A stretch of 64,000 nucleotides of DNA, taken from assembly GCF_018343545.2 (NCBI RefSeq), contig NZ_JAGYPE020000008.1, forward strand, positions 1 through 64,000, written 5' to 3'. The stretch comes from Neobacillus citreus. GTDB taxonomy: Bacteria; Bacillota; Bacilli; Bacillales; Cytobacillaceae. Below are positions 55,100 to 63,844 of this stretch, piece by piece; the stretch's first letter is position 1, and every line of letters starts with the position of its first letter. Both the position numbers and the translations under genes were made by a program. Below the pieces are notes generated by a model, which was not told where the DNA came from, did no database searches, and saw only the letters and a list, made by a program, of their open reading frames with translations.

Positions 55100-55963
55100 C
55101 TACTCCTTCTTGACGTAGGTCCAAAAGTCTTCCTGGTATACCTTTCCTTCTTTGATGAGCTTACCCAGAGCTCGTTTAAAGGCGGCTTTACTTAAGCCAA
55201 AACGCTCTTGAATGTCTTCTGGCATGCTTTTGTCACTGTACGGCATGGCACCATTTCTGCTCATCAGATATTCATATAGTTTGGCTGCATCAGAATCCTG
55301 GGACTCCTGTTTTCTGGCAAGTAAGGAAACGTTTATCGTTCCGTCCTCCTTAACATCAATGACTCGCCCCTCAACCTTCTCACCCAGGCGCGGTTCAATC
55401 CGACGCTGCGACTCATGAATGAACCCTTTGAAGCCTTCAATAGTGTAAAGCCAACTGCCGACTTTGGCCGTTCGGTAAATATACCCTTGCACATTTTTAT
55501 TAAATTCTTGTCTCGATGCTTTCACCGCAATTGATTGGATAACCTGGTCACTGGCAAGCTTGGCGTATAAAAGATTATTCCGGTTGACCCTTAGGGTTAT
55601 ATAAACCATATCCCCTTCCCTGGGCCAAACCGATTTATGCACTGGTAAATCTTCGGCACCAAGGAGAATGTCTTTTTTTAACCCGATATTTAAAAAGACA
55701 CCAATCTCCTCTTTTACATCTGTCACCTTTATCCAGGCGTAGCGGCCGACGGCCACTTCAGGTATCGTTGTGGAGGCCGCGGGACGTCCCTGAGAATCCA
55801 CATAGATAAACACTTCTATCTCGTCACCTTCCGCAACCTCTCGATTCACTTCATTATTATGAAGCAATACATCTTCTTCTCCATCTGTTAAAAAGTAGCC
55901 GAATTCAGCTTGACGGGCTACCGTTAAAGTTGTTGTTTGTCCTATAAGTTCTTTTATTGCCAT
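55100..55963 (-). CDS. yitL: S1-domain RNA-binding protein CvfB/YitL
   Basis: The 287-residue protein has the CvfB organisation: three S1-like OB folds (GYFLTDGEEDVLLHNNEV near 22; VTDVKEEIGVFLNIGLKKDI near 77; GYIYRTAKVGSWLYTIEGFKG with FIHESQRRIEPRLGEKVEGR near 160) and a C-terminal winged helix (RFGLSKAAFKRALGKLIKEG). CvfB-like proteins bind RNA and affect gene expression after transcription. B. subtilis YitL has nearly the same length and place. Confidence 0.88.
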   Translation of the reverse strand: MAIKELIGQTTTLTVARQAEFGYFLTDGEEDVLLHNNEVNREVAEGDEIEVFIYVDSQGRPAASTTIPEVAVGRYAWIKVTDVKEEIGVFLNIGLKKDILLGAEDLPVHKSVWPREGDMVYITLRVNRNNLLYAKLASDQVIQSIAVKASRQEFNKNVQGYIYRTAKVGSWLYTIEGFKGFIHESQRRIEPRLGEKVEGRVIDVKEDGTINVSLLARKQESQDSDAAKLYEYLMSRNGAMPYSDKSMPEDIQERFGLSKAAFKRALGKLIKEGKVYQEDFWTYVKKE

Positions 55964-56076
55964 TATCTTATACTCCCCTTTTCCATCTTGGAGTTTTCCT
56001 TTAGGTTGTTTGAACTGCTATATTTTACTATAATGTAGACATAAAGGGAAACTTTAGCAAATTCGGAGGTTTTGTC

Positions 56077-56568
56077 ATGTCAAAAGATAGCTCATTTGAT
56101 ATTGTATCCAAAGTTGAATTTTCAGAAGTCACTAATGCCATAACACAAACGATGAAGGAAATTAGTACGCGCTACGATTTTAAAGGAAGTAAAAGTGAAG
56201 TTTCATTAGATAAAGAAGAATTGGTACTTATTTCTGACGATGAATATAAAATGGACCAGCTTAAAGATGTTTTGCTCAGCAAATTAATTAAAAGGGGCGT
56301 CCCGATTAAAAATCTTGATTATAGTAAAATCGAAAAGGCCTCAGGCGGTACGGTCCGTCAAAGAGCCAAACTTGTCCAGGGCATTGATAAGGAAAATGCA
56401 AAAAAAATTAACACTATTATTAAAAATAGCGGGGTGAAGGTCAAAAGCCAGGTCCAGGATGACCAAGTCCGGGTCAGTGGCAAAAACCGAGATGATTTGC
56501 AAAAAATCATTTCCCTTGTTCGTGAAGCAGATCTCACCATCGATGTTCAATTTATAAATTATCGGTAA
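56077..56568 (+). CDS. yitK: YajQ-family nucleotide-binding protein (YitK)
   Basis: The 163-residue protein shows the YajQ pattern: [48 protein letters not shown] and [16 protein letters not shown]. Members have two RNP-like domains; some bind cyclic di-GMP or tRNA. The function in Bacillus is unknown. TCGGAGG precedes the ATG. It is divergent from yitL, as in B. subtilis. Confidence 0.92.
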   Translation: MSKDSSFDIVSKVEFSEVTNAITQTMKEISTRYDFKGSKSEVSLDKEELVLISDDEYKMDQLKDVLLSKLIKRGVPIKNLDYSKIEKASGGTVRQRAKLVQGIDKENAKKINTIIKNSGVKVKSQVQDDQVRVSGKNRDDLQKIISLVREADLTIDVQFINYR

Positions 56569-56572
56569 TAAT

Positions 56573-56602
56573 AAAAGAGGCTGTCCTTAGGCAGCCTCTT
56601 TA
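56573..56602. terminator. terminator between yajQ-like and GH13-like genes
   Basis: AAAAGAGGCTG / CAGCCTCTTT form a 10-bp stem with an 8-nt loop. The same stem sequence recurs at 60692 and 63808. Confidence 0.82.
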
Positions 56603-57973
56603 TTCTACAATATTCGTTTTACTCCGTCTAAAAACTAGCAGTAGAAACCAAATGGCCAGTATCCCCGGTATCACTGCCGCAGCGATAAATTTCAGGTTAA
56701 GCCCTGTTTTTTCCGCCAATACATATATTTCAGAATTGTCCCTGTCAAGAATTAGAATATATTGATTATCCCTGCTGCGGACAATGTCCCCGCCCAGGAG
56801 GCCGCGAAGCTCTTTGCCGCCTTCCACTTGATCGCCAGTTAAGGTAACCTTTTGGGATTTGTTTGTATTATTGATGGCAATTATCGATGTTTCCCCTTTA
56901 TAGACACGCTTATAAACCGCCATTCCGGACTTTTCATAGAGCATTTCCATCGTTCCTCTAGTTAAGGAAGGCAGTTGATTTCTTAATTCACCAAGCTTTG
57001 TTATATAGTCGATTAGATCCTTTTCCGTCCGGAAATTCATCAGCCTGCGGTTATCCGGAATATCTCCGCCCGTCAAGGCAATTTCCGTCCCATAATACAT
57101 AACGGGAATACCTGGCGTCGTATAAAGATAGGTTAAGGCAGTTTTCCACCTGGCTCCAGGGAATTGTCTTTCATCTACTATATCTGTAGTAAATCTTTTG
57201 GTAAATTCATTATCAAAAAAATGAGCATCTAGATTTTGCTTGTCCCCTGCAGGACGAATCGATTGAAAGGAGCGGTCTGTAGTGGCAAACACCTGCCGCA
57301 TCTGTTCACTCTCGTTATAATCAAATAAGCTATCAATTCCCGCTTCATGATAAACTTCCAAGTCATCAGCTGTGTTTCCAGATGAAACTCCCATCAATAA
57401 AAAATCTTTTTTCTGCTGCTTAACAGCAGCCGAAAACTCCCGCCAAAAGCTAATTGGAACTTTATTGACTTCAGGGAGGCTGTATCCATCAATATTCGTT
57501 TTCTTAACCCACCATGTGGCGGCATCAATTAAATTTTCGCCCTTTACCTCTGAATTTGCAGGAAAATCAATTATTACCCGCAATTTCCTTTTATGTGCTT
57601 CGTTGACAAGCTTCTCGAAATCTTTCATTGTTCCAAAATGCTCGTCCACTTTATAGTAATCCTTCACCCAATAACCGTGATAACCATTTTCCCTGTTATC
57701 AAAAATTGGAGTCAGGCGAATTGCCGTGAATTCCATGTCTTTTATGTAATCAAGCTTATCGATAATTCCTTGAAAATCCCCGCCATTGTACTTTTCGAGA
57801 TTCTTTGTATCCACATCGAAATCATTTTGGGTATTCCCGTTATTAAACCGGTCAATCATGATAGAATAAATGGTTTCATCCTGCCACTGTCGATTTTCTT
57901 TTGTTACATTTGCATAGGCCGGTGACGAAACCCCAAGTAAAATGGCGATTAAAATGAGTATAATCCTTTTCAT
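56600..57973 (-). CDS. membrane-anchored GH13-like protein lacking catalytic residues
   Basis: The 457-residue protein has a signal peptide (ILILIAILLGVSSPAYA), a GH13 alpha-amylase-like barrel (IYSIMIDRFNNGN, NGGDFQGIIDKLDYIKDMEF, TPGIPVMYYGTEIALTGG), a C-terminal beta domain and a final membrane segment (FIAAAVIPGILAIWFLLLVF). The catalytic regions are all changed: region I has DFPANS, region II GYSLPEV (no Arg or nucleophile Asp), region III LLMGVSSG (no Glu) and region IV FFDNEF (no HD). It should sit outside the membrane and probably has lost hydrolysis; it may bind glycans. Confidence 0.8.
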   Translation of the reverse strand: MKRIILILIAILLGVSSPAYANVTKENRQWQDETIYSIMIDRFNNGNTQNDFDVDTKNLEKYNGGDFQGIIDKLDYIKDMEFTAIRLTPIFDNRENGYHGYWVKDYYKVDEHFGTMKDFEKLVNEAHKRKLRVIIDFPANSEVKGENLIDAATWWVKKTNIDGYSLPEVNKVPISFWREFSAAVKQQKKDFLLMGVSSGNTADDLEVYHEAGIDSLFDYNESEQMRQVFATTDRSFQSIRPAGDKQNLDAHFFDNEFTKRFTTDIVDERQFPGARWKTALTYLYTTPGIPVMYYGTEIALTGGDIPDNRRLMNFRTEKDLIDYITKLGELRNQLPSLTRGTMEMLYEKSGMAVYKRVYKGETSIIAINNTNKSQKVTLTGDQVEGGKELRGLLGGDIVRSRDNQYILILDRDNSEIYVLAEKTGLNLKFIAAAVIPGILAIWFLLLVFRRSKTNIVE

Positions 57974-58054
57974 CTAGCTTCCTCCTCATAAAAAGAGAAG
58001 AGGATTCCCTCTTCCCTACATCCATTTTAATCTAATTAAGTTTTTATTCCAAAT

Positions 58055-59902
58055 TTAATTTACGATATTGATATTGTAATCCTTGAACCATGTATGAAGC
58101 TGAACAAAGTAGGCTAATAATTGCGGTCCTGTCATCAATTGGCCAAACCAAGGCTCTTTGAACGAGTTTCCTCCAGATTGAGTCAGTTTTTCCAATTGCT
58201 CTTTGTCAAAAAATTCATGAATAGCTGAAGACTTATCCTGTAAAATAGCCAGCATCTGATTTTGAACGGCCTTCGTATATTCAGGATTATGTGTTTTTGG
58301 ATAAGGGCTTTTTTTACGGTACAATACTTCCTCAGGCAAAATGCCTTCGAAGGCCTTACGCAGAAGTCCTTTTTCCCTGCCGCGGTACATTTTCATCTCC
58401 CACGGGATATTCCAAACGTATTCTACTACACGGTGGTCTGCAAATGGGACTCTGACCTCAAGGCTTGCCCCCATGCTCATTCGGTCTTTCCGATCCAACA
58501 AAGTGGTCATAAACCATATCATATTGATATAGAATAACTCTCTTCGCTTTGATTCCTCCAAGCTTTCCCCTTCTAATTTAGGCGTTTCGGAGATGGCCTG
58601 ACGATATTGTTCCAAGCTATATTCACGTAAATTTAACCTGTCCTTCCAAAACGGCTTTAATAAATTTTCCCTTGACTCAACTGAACGCATCCACGGAAAG
58701 CCTGGGCGCTCTAAATCTTCCTTGCGATGAAACCATGGGTAGCCGCCAAAAATTTCATCCGCACATTCACCCGACAGACTAACAACAAAATCCTTTTTTA
58801 TCTGTCTGCAAAACCATAGTAAGGAAGAGTCTATATCGGCCATACCTGGTAAATCCCGAACGTGAACGGCTTCCGCTAATGCATCAACTAATTGCTGCTG
58901 TGAAATAATTTCACTATGGTGTTTCGTTTGAAACGTATCTGTCATGAGATTAATATATTTTTCATCGGAATCCGGCTGAAATTCATTCGCAGTAAAGTAT
59001 TGCTGATTTCCCTCATAATCAATCGAATACGTTTGAAGCTGCCCTTTCCCCTGCTCTTCTAAACCTTTCGCGGCAATGGCTGTAATGATACTCGAATCCA
59101 GTCCTCCTGACAATAAGGTACATAAGGGTACATCCGAAACAAGCTGTCTTGTGATGGCATCGCTGACTAAGAAACGTACTTTTTCCGCTGTTTCCTCCGC
59201 ATTATCCTTATGCTCCTCGCTTTTTACATTCCAATAACGCCAAATTTTCAAGCCGTTTTTGGAAAAGGTAAGAGCATGTGCCGGCCTTAATTCGTTAATC
59301 CCTTTAAAAACACCAGATCCTGGCGACCTCGATGGCCCAACACCTAAAACCTCTGCCAGACCTTCATGAGTAATCTCTGTTTTCACCTCTGGGTGGGCAA
59401 GGATAGCTTTTAACTCTGATGCAAACAACACCCCATCCTTATGTTCTTTGTAAAATAACGGTTTTACCCCCAATCGATCGCGTCCGATAAAGAGCTGCTC
59501 TTTTTTGCTATCCCAAACCGCAAAGGCATAGATCCCATTTAAATAGTTCACACACTCTTCCGCCCATTCTATATAGGCAGTTAACAGTACTTCTGTATCA
59601 GAATGACCATTAAAAGAATATCCTTTAGTAAGGAGAATTTTGCGCAAATCTTCGGTGTTGTATAATTCTCCATTGTAGCAAATTGTATATGTTGAGCCAT
59701 CCTTTTGTTTGGACATGGGCTGACGTCCCCCAGCAGGGTCAACGACGATCAGCCGCTTATGACCGAAACCTACATGTGTATCTGTCCATAGATTTGTTTC
59801 ATCAGGACCTCTTTTTGCCAATGTTTGCGTCATCTTTTCAATTGCATGGTGTTCTTTTCCAACCCATTTTTTAAAATCAATCCATCCTGATATGCCACAC
59901 AT
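58055..59902 (-). CDS. asnO: asparagine synthase (glutamine-hydrolysing), AsnO/AsnB type
   Basis: The 615-residue enzyme makes asparagine from aspartate, ATP and glutamine. It has the N-terminal glutaminase domain with nucleophile Cys2 (MCGISGW), YNGELYN and DTEV, then the synthetase domain with the PP-loop LLSGGLDSSII (near 260), SLSGECADEIFGGYP and RKKSPYPKT near the end. B. subtilis AsnO is about 614 residues and acts in sporulation; AsnB is longer. No clear terminator separates it from the GH13-like gene 80 nt downstream. Confidence 0.93.
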   Translation of the reverse strand: MCGISGWIDFKKWVGKEHHAIEKMTQTLAKRGPDETNLWTDTHVGFGHKRLIVVDPAGGRQPMSKQKDGSTYTICYNGELYNTEDLRKILLTKGYSFNGHSDTEVLLTAYIEWAEECVNYLNGIYAFAVWDSKKEQLFIGRDRLGVKPLFYKEHKDGVLFASELKAILAHPEVKTEITHEGLAEVLGVGPSRSPGSGVFKGINELRPAHALTFSKNGLKIWRYWNVKSEEHKDNAEETAEKVRFLVSDAITRQLVSDVPLCTLLSGGLDSSIITAIAAKGLEEQGKGQLQTYSIDYEGNQQYFTANEFQPDSDEKYINLMTDTFQTKHHSEIISQQQLVDALAEAVHVRDLPGMADIDSSLLWFCRQIKKDFVVSLSGECADEIFGGYPWFHRKEDLERPGFPWMRSVESRENLLKPFWKDRLNLREYSLEQYRQAISETPKLEGESLEESKRRELFYINMIWFMTTLLDRKDRMSMGASLEVRVPFADHRVVEYVWNIPWEMKMYRGREKGLLRKAFEGILPEEVLYRKKSPYPKTHNPEYTKAVQNQMLAILQDKSSAIHEFFDKEQLEKLTQSGGNSFKEPWFGQLMTGPQLLAYFVQLHTWFKDYNINIVN

Positions 59903-60125
59903 GTAATTTTGTACTCCTCTCTGTTATTGCAGTTAATTCACTGCTTAGATGGTGATTATTCTATTCAGCCCAAATGAATTGGTTAATTGTCCATAACAGA
60001 AATGGTATCGGTCAGTTTGTCTATATACTTACGTAAAATAGTTTTTTTAAAAAATAGTTGAGGTTATAAAATCCCTTTAAGATGTCAAAAAAGGAAAATG
60101 AAAGCATCTGGCATGGAGGTTAACA

Positions 60126-60689
60126 ATGAATCGACAACAACGAATCCATCTATACGATATTCAGGAGCGGTCTTATACAGAAGGGACCGTTGAACAAATA
60201 AATGGTCAATGGATATTTTTTGATGAGGAAACAGAGGAAGCCTCTATGTTGGAGGAATTTCTTCACCAGGAAATTGAAATCTTCCGGATGAACCGCTGGA
60301 AAAAGGGAATATTGTATGAACCAGGCAATATCCGAATTGGAAACGAAGTAACGATGCTGCGAGACCATGATACTGTAAGAATTAGGAAGCATTTAATCTA
60401 CTCTCTCGAACGACTTTTAGATGGAATTAATGATGATGCCTTTTTCCAATTTGTGACGACCTTGAATTCTTTAGAATTTTCCATTTATGACTGTATTTAC
60501 TGTTATAATCATTTGTCCTTTCTTTCGGATGAGAATCGTAAAGATGGGGTCAATTTTATGGTTTTTGATAATCAAGAGCTCATTTGCAATGTGCAGCATC
60601 ATTTTTATTATTATGAAAAGGTCAATGACCGGTTTGAGTTTACAATTAACACTGGCAAGCGATTAATCATTGAAAAAATGATTTCATAA
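60126..60689 (+). CDS. hypothetical protein (187 aa)
   Basis: The 187-residue protein (MNRQQRIHLYDIQERSYTEG, then VEQINGQWIFFDEETEEA) is acidic and rich in aromatic residues, with CIYCYNHLSF near residue 123 as a CXXC pair. No signal or membrane segment is visible. It may be a member of a Bacillus family such as DUF2777, but I am not sure. TGGAGG lies 6 nt before the ATG. It stands alone between asnO (divergent) and moeB (convergent), with a terminator after it. Confidence 0.6.
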   Translation: MNRQQRIHLYDIQERSYTEGTVEQINGQWIFFDEETEEASMLEEFLHQEIEIFRMNRWKKGILYEPGNIRIGNEVTMLRDHDTVRIRKHLIYSLERLLDGINDDAFFQFVTTLNSLEFSIYDCIYCYNHLSFLSDENRKDGVNFMVFDNQELICNVQHHFYYYEKVNDRFEFTINTGKRLIIEKMIS

Positions 60690-60691
60690 AT

Positions 60692-60717
60692 AAAAGAGGC
60701 TATGGTCAGCCTCTTTT
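60692..60717. terminator. terminator between the 187-aa gene and moeB
   Basis: AAAAGAGGCT / AGCCTCTTTT form a perfect 10-bp stem with a 6-nt loop between the two convergent genes. Confidence 0.82.
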
Positions 60718-60719
60718 AT

Positions 60720-61748
60720 TTATTCTCCGATATATTTTGCATAAAGTGATTTTGCTTTGACAATGTCATTGGTTCCATGGATCAGGACCCTGGCATCTTT
60801 GAATATGACAATGGAGATCCCTTCTTCGGGGGAAAACCGGACGAGAAAGTCATTTCCCGCTGCTTGAGTGCTGTTTACAAGCCTTGCACGAACTTTATTT
60901 AAATCTAGCTCCCGTTTCCTTCTGGGATTGACCTGCACTGTGTTCCGCCCGCATAGAGATGTATAAGATGCCTGATGCTCCGAGGAGCGGTCCAGAAAGT
61001 CAAATCTCCTTTCCACGCAGGCCGGACAATTAGGATTTCGCCCCTGTGAAATATCCATTTGCATCGTCGTCATATCCCAGATGTCGATTTGTTCAAGATT
61101 AGGAGTCGTCTTTGCATCAACTAGATATTTGATGGTTTCCATCGCCTGAAAGGAACCGATAATATCTGTTAACGGAGAAAGAACGCCAACTGTATCACAG
61201 GTTTCCCCCAATCCTTCCGGAACATCTGGAAATAGACAGCGGTAGCAAGGAGTAATCCCTGGTTTGATGACGGCAAACATTCCTCTTGAACTGACAGCGG
61301 CCCCATGAACCCAAGGAATGCCATACTTAATGGCCACATCATTGATCAAGAAACGGGTCATAAAATTGTCCGTTCCATCCACAATTATATCCATCCCACT
61401 TATCAGCTCTTCAGCATTATCCAAATTAACATCGGCAATAACCGCATCAACCTTGACGGATGAATTAATTTTATTCAGCCTTTTTTGCGCGGCAATCGAT
61501 TTTGGAAGATTTAATTCCGCATCCTCTTCATCAAATAGCGTCTGCCGCTGGAGATTGGACAGCTCCACCACATCCCGGTCAATCAGCCTAAGATAACCGA
61601 CACCTGAGCGAACTAGATGATTCGCAATAACCGTCCCAAGCGCACCTGCTCCGATCACAACCACTCGGGCTTCCAGCAATTTCTTTTGTCCCTCTTCCCC
61701 AATGGCCCGAAACAGAATTTGTCTCGAATACCGCTCCAAGTTACTCAT
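60720..61748 (-). CDS. moeB: MoeB/ThiF/HesA-family adenylyltransferase
   Basis: The 342-residue E1-like enzyme has the ATP site GAGALGTVIANHLVRSG (near 33), DRDVVELSNLQRQ, the GTDNFMTRFLIND motif, and two zinc-binding Cys pairs (CYRCLFPD and CPAC). It adenylates the C-terminal Gly-Gly of a small sulfur carrier such as MoaD or ThiS. An extra C-terminal region of about 90 residues follows the second pair. Being divergent from the tungsten oxidoreductase gene points to cofactor synthesis; ThiF cannot be excluded. Confidence 0.85.
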   Translation of the reverse strand: MSNLERYSRQILFRAIGEEGQKKLLEARVVVIGAGALGTVIANHLVRSGVGYLRLIDRDVVELSNLQRQTLFDEEDAELNLPKSIAAQKRLNKINSSVKVDAVIADVNLDNAEELISGMDIIVDGTDNFMTRFLINDVAIKYGIPWVHGAAVSSRGMFAVIKPGITPCYRCLFPDVPEGLGETCDTVGVLSPLTDIIGSFQAMETIKYLVDAKTTPNLEQIDIWDMTTMQMDISQGRNPNCPACVERRFDFLDRSSEHQASYTSLCGRNTVQVNPRRKRELDLNKVRARLVNSTQAAGNDFLVRFSPEEGISIVIFKDARVLIHGTNDIVKAKSLYAKYIGE

Positions 61749-61845
61749 CCAACCGCCCCATTTCTACAAATTAATGAATCACCATTATTTCTATTTTATC
61801 AAATTAATAATCTCCTACTATCACGTAAATTTTAATTTTAAAAAT

Positions 61846-61931
61846 ATTGTAAAAATGATACAATAAATATTGGATTTAAAGATAATTTTTGGGAGAAATC
61901 TCTTATTAAAAAATATATAAAAATAAGAGAT
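61846..61931 (+). promoter_or_regulatory. promoter and leader hairpin of the aldehyde ferredoxin oxidoreductase gene
   Basis: ATTGTA-(7)-TACAAT (61846-61864) is an inverted repeat whose right arm could be the -10 (TACAAT, 61859-61864). No good -35 is seen, which suggests an activator. Downstream, ATCTCTTATT (61898-61907) and AATAAGAGAT (61922-61931) form a perfect 10-bp hairpin in the predicted 5' leader, 36 nt before the start codon. No Fnr box was found at -41.5. Confidence 0.45.
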
Positions 61932-61967
61932 GTTGCTATACATTTTAATAGGAAGAGGGGAATTAGC

Positions 61968-63797
61968 TTGAATTTAGGTGGTTTTAAAAACAAAGAAGTA
62001 GTCGTCGATTTATCATCTCGTACCATTGATTACAGAACTATCAACGAATCAGATGCAAAAAAGTATATTGGCGGACGGGGGCTTGGCGTCAAATATGTTT
62101 TAGATAACGGCCCCGATGTGGAACCGCTCTCATCTGAGAACCTGCTTTGCATCATGACTGGTCCTGTTACAGGTTCACGCTCCTCGATGAGCGGACGCCT
62201 TTGTGTTGTCACAAAATCCCCGCTTACAGGAACCGTAACAGATTCTCACATGGGGGGATGGACAGCAGCACGCCTTAAATGGGCAGGTGTCGATAATATT
62301 CTCATCAAAGGGAAAAGTGACCAGCCTGTTTACCTCTACATCGAAGAAGGCAAAGCCGAGCTTCGCGACGCCTCAAGCCTGTGGGGAACAAGCGCCAGAG
62401 AATTTGTTAAAGCGATGAAAGACCAATATGGTGAGAAGGACCTGAGTGTCATGACCATTGGCCAGGCCGGTGAAAATACCGTCCGCTTCTCATGCTTCAT
62501 CAATGAACATGACCGGGCGGCAGGACGCGGCGGTACAGGAGCGGTTGCCGGTTATAAAAAATTAAAAGCGATTGTCATTAAAGCGGCCCAAAAAGGCAAT
62601 ATGCCGGCGCCAAAGCTTGAAAACGAATATAAAGAAGCCAACAAAAAGGCTGTTAAAGCGATTTTAGATGGCGGTTTGACCGCTCCAAATAAAGGCGGCT
62701 TATCCGTATACGGAACGAACGTATTAACCAATATCATCAATGAGGTTGGCGCGCTTCCAACAAAGAATTCCCAATTCTCTCACTGGGAGGAAGCCGAAAA
62801 GCATAGCGGTGAGTATGTAAACACACACCTTCGTGTTGCCAACAACACCTGCCATGCATGCCCGGTCGGTTGTAAAATTGAAGTTGAAGTAAAGGATGGC
62901 AAGTATAAGACGCGGGTTGAAAGCATCGAGTTTGAATCGGCTTGGTCACTTGGTTCCAACTGCTTATTAAGCGATTCCGAAGCCATCTCCTACTTAATTG
63001 ACCGCTGCAATGAGTACGGTCTTGATACCATTGAGCTTGGCCATGCGTTTTCAGTAACAATGGAAGCTTACGAAAAAGGGATTATTACCGACAAGCTCAA
63101 CTGGGGCGATGCAGATGCGATGATTGAATTGACAAGAAAAATTGCTCTGCGTGAAGGTTTGGGCGGCATTCTTGCCGAAGGTCCTGCCCGCGCTGCGGCC
63201 CATTTTGGAGCACCTGAATTATCCATGTCCGTTAAGGGACAGTCCATCCCTGCCTATGACCCACGCGGCATTCAGGGTATTGGTCTTGGGTATGCAACAA
63301 GCAATCGTGGTGCCTGTCACCTGCGCGGTTATACCGTGGCAAGTGAGATTGCCGGAATTCCGGAGCCTACCGACCGCTTAAAGCCAGAAGGAAAAGGCGA
63401 ATTATTAAAGGTATTCCAGGATATGCTGGCCTTTGGTGATTCCATGGATATTTGTAAGTTCTCCTCCTTCTCTGAAAATGCTGAGCATTATGCCGAGCAA
63501 TATAGTGCGATGACCGGTATTTCACTCACAGCTGAAGATGTCATGAAGGCAGGGGAAAGAATTTACAATCTTGAACGCTATTATAATAACCTTGCCGGCT
63601 TTAACAAGAGAGAAAACGATTTCCTTCCAAAACGCTTTACGGAGGAACCGGCATCAGGAAATAGTGCTGGATTTGTCAGCCGCATGGATATCATGCTTGA
63701 AGAATACTACGAGGTACGCGGATGGAAAGATGGAATTGTACCAGAGGAAAAACTTCGTGAATTAGGGATTATCGACCATGAGGGTCAATTAGTTTAA
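61968..63797 (+). CDS. aor: aldehyde ferredoxin oxidoreductase (tungsten type)
   Basis: The 609-residue enzyme oxidises aldehydes to carboxylic acids with ferredoxin as acceptor, using a tungsten or molybdenum bis-pyranopterin cofactor and a [4Fe-4S] cluster. The AOR N-terminal domain has KYIGGRGLGVKYVL and GPVTGSRSSMSGR; cluster ligands are in NTCHACPVGCKIEV with the fourth Cys in FGDSMDICKFSSF. It starts with TTG after GGAAGAGGGG. Clusters with moeB and, at distance, moaA and moeA. Metal and substrate are by family only. Confidence 0.92.
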   Translation: MNLGGFKNKEVVVDLSSRTIDYRTINESDAKKYIGGRGLGVKYVLDNGPDVEPLSSENLLCIMTGPVTGSRSSMSGRLCVVTKSPLTGTVTDSHMGGWTAARLKWAGVDNILIKGKSDQPVYLYIEEGKAELRDASSLWGTSAREFVKAMKDQYGEKDLSVMTIGQAGENTVRFSCFINEHDRAAGRGGTGAVAGYKKLKAIVIKAAQKGNMPAPKLENEYKEANKKAVKAILDGGLTAPNKGGLSVYGTNVLTNIINEVGALPTKNSQFSHWEEAEKHSGEYVNTHLRVANNTCHACPVGCKIEVEVKDGKYKTRVESIEFESAWSLGSNCLLSDSEAISYLIDRCNEYGLDTIELGHAFSVTMEAYEKGIITDKLNWGDADAMIELTRKIALREGLGGILAEGPARAAAHFGAPELSMSVKGQSIPAYDPRGIQGIGLGYATSNRGACHLRGYTVASEIAGIPEPTDRLKPEGKGELLKVFQDMLAFGDSMDICKFSSFSENAEHYAEQYSAMTGISLTAEDVMKAGERIYNLERYYNNLAGFNKRENDFLPKRFTEEPASGNSAGFVSRMDIMLEEYYEVRGWKDGIVPEEKLRELGIIDHEGQLV

Positions 63798-63807
63798 TAG
63801 TTCATTT

Positions 63808-63844
63808 AAAAGAGGCTGACTCCTTTTTGAGACAGCCTCTTTTC
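63808..63844. terminator. terminator after the oxidoreductase gene
   Basis: AAAAGAGGCTG / CAGCCTCTTTT form an 11-bp stem with a 14-nt loop that has additional CTC/GAG pairing. It lies between two convergent genes. Confidence 0.82.
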
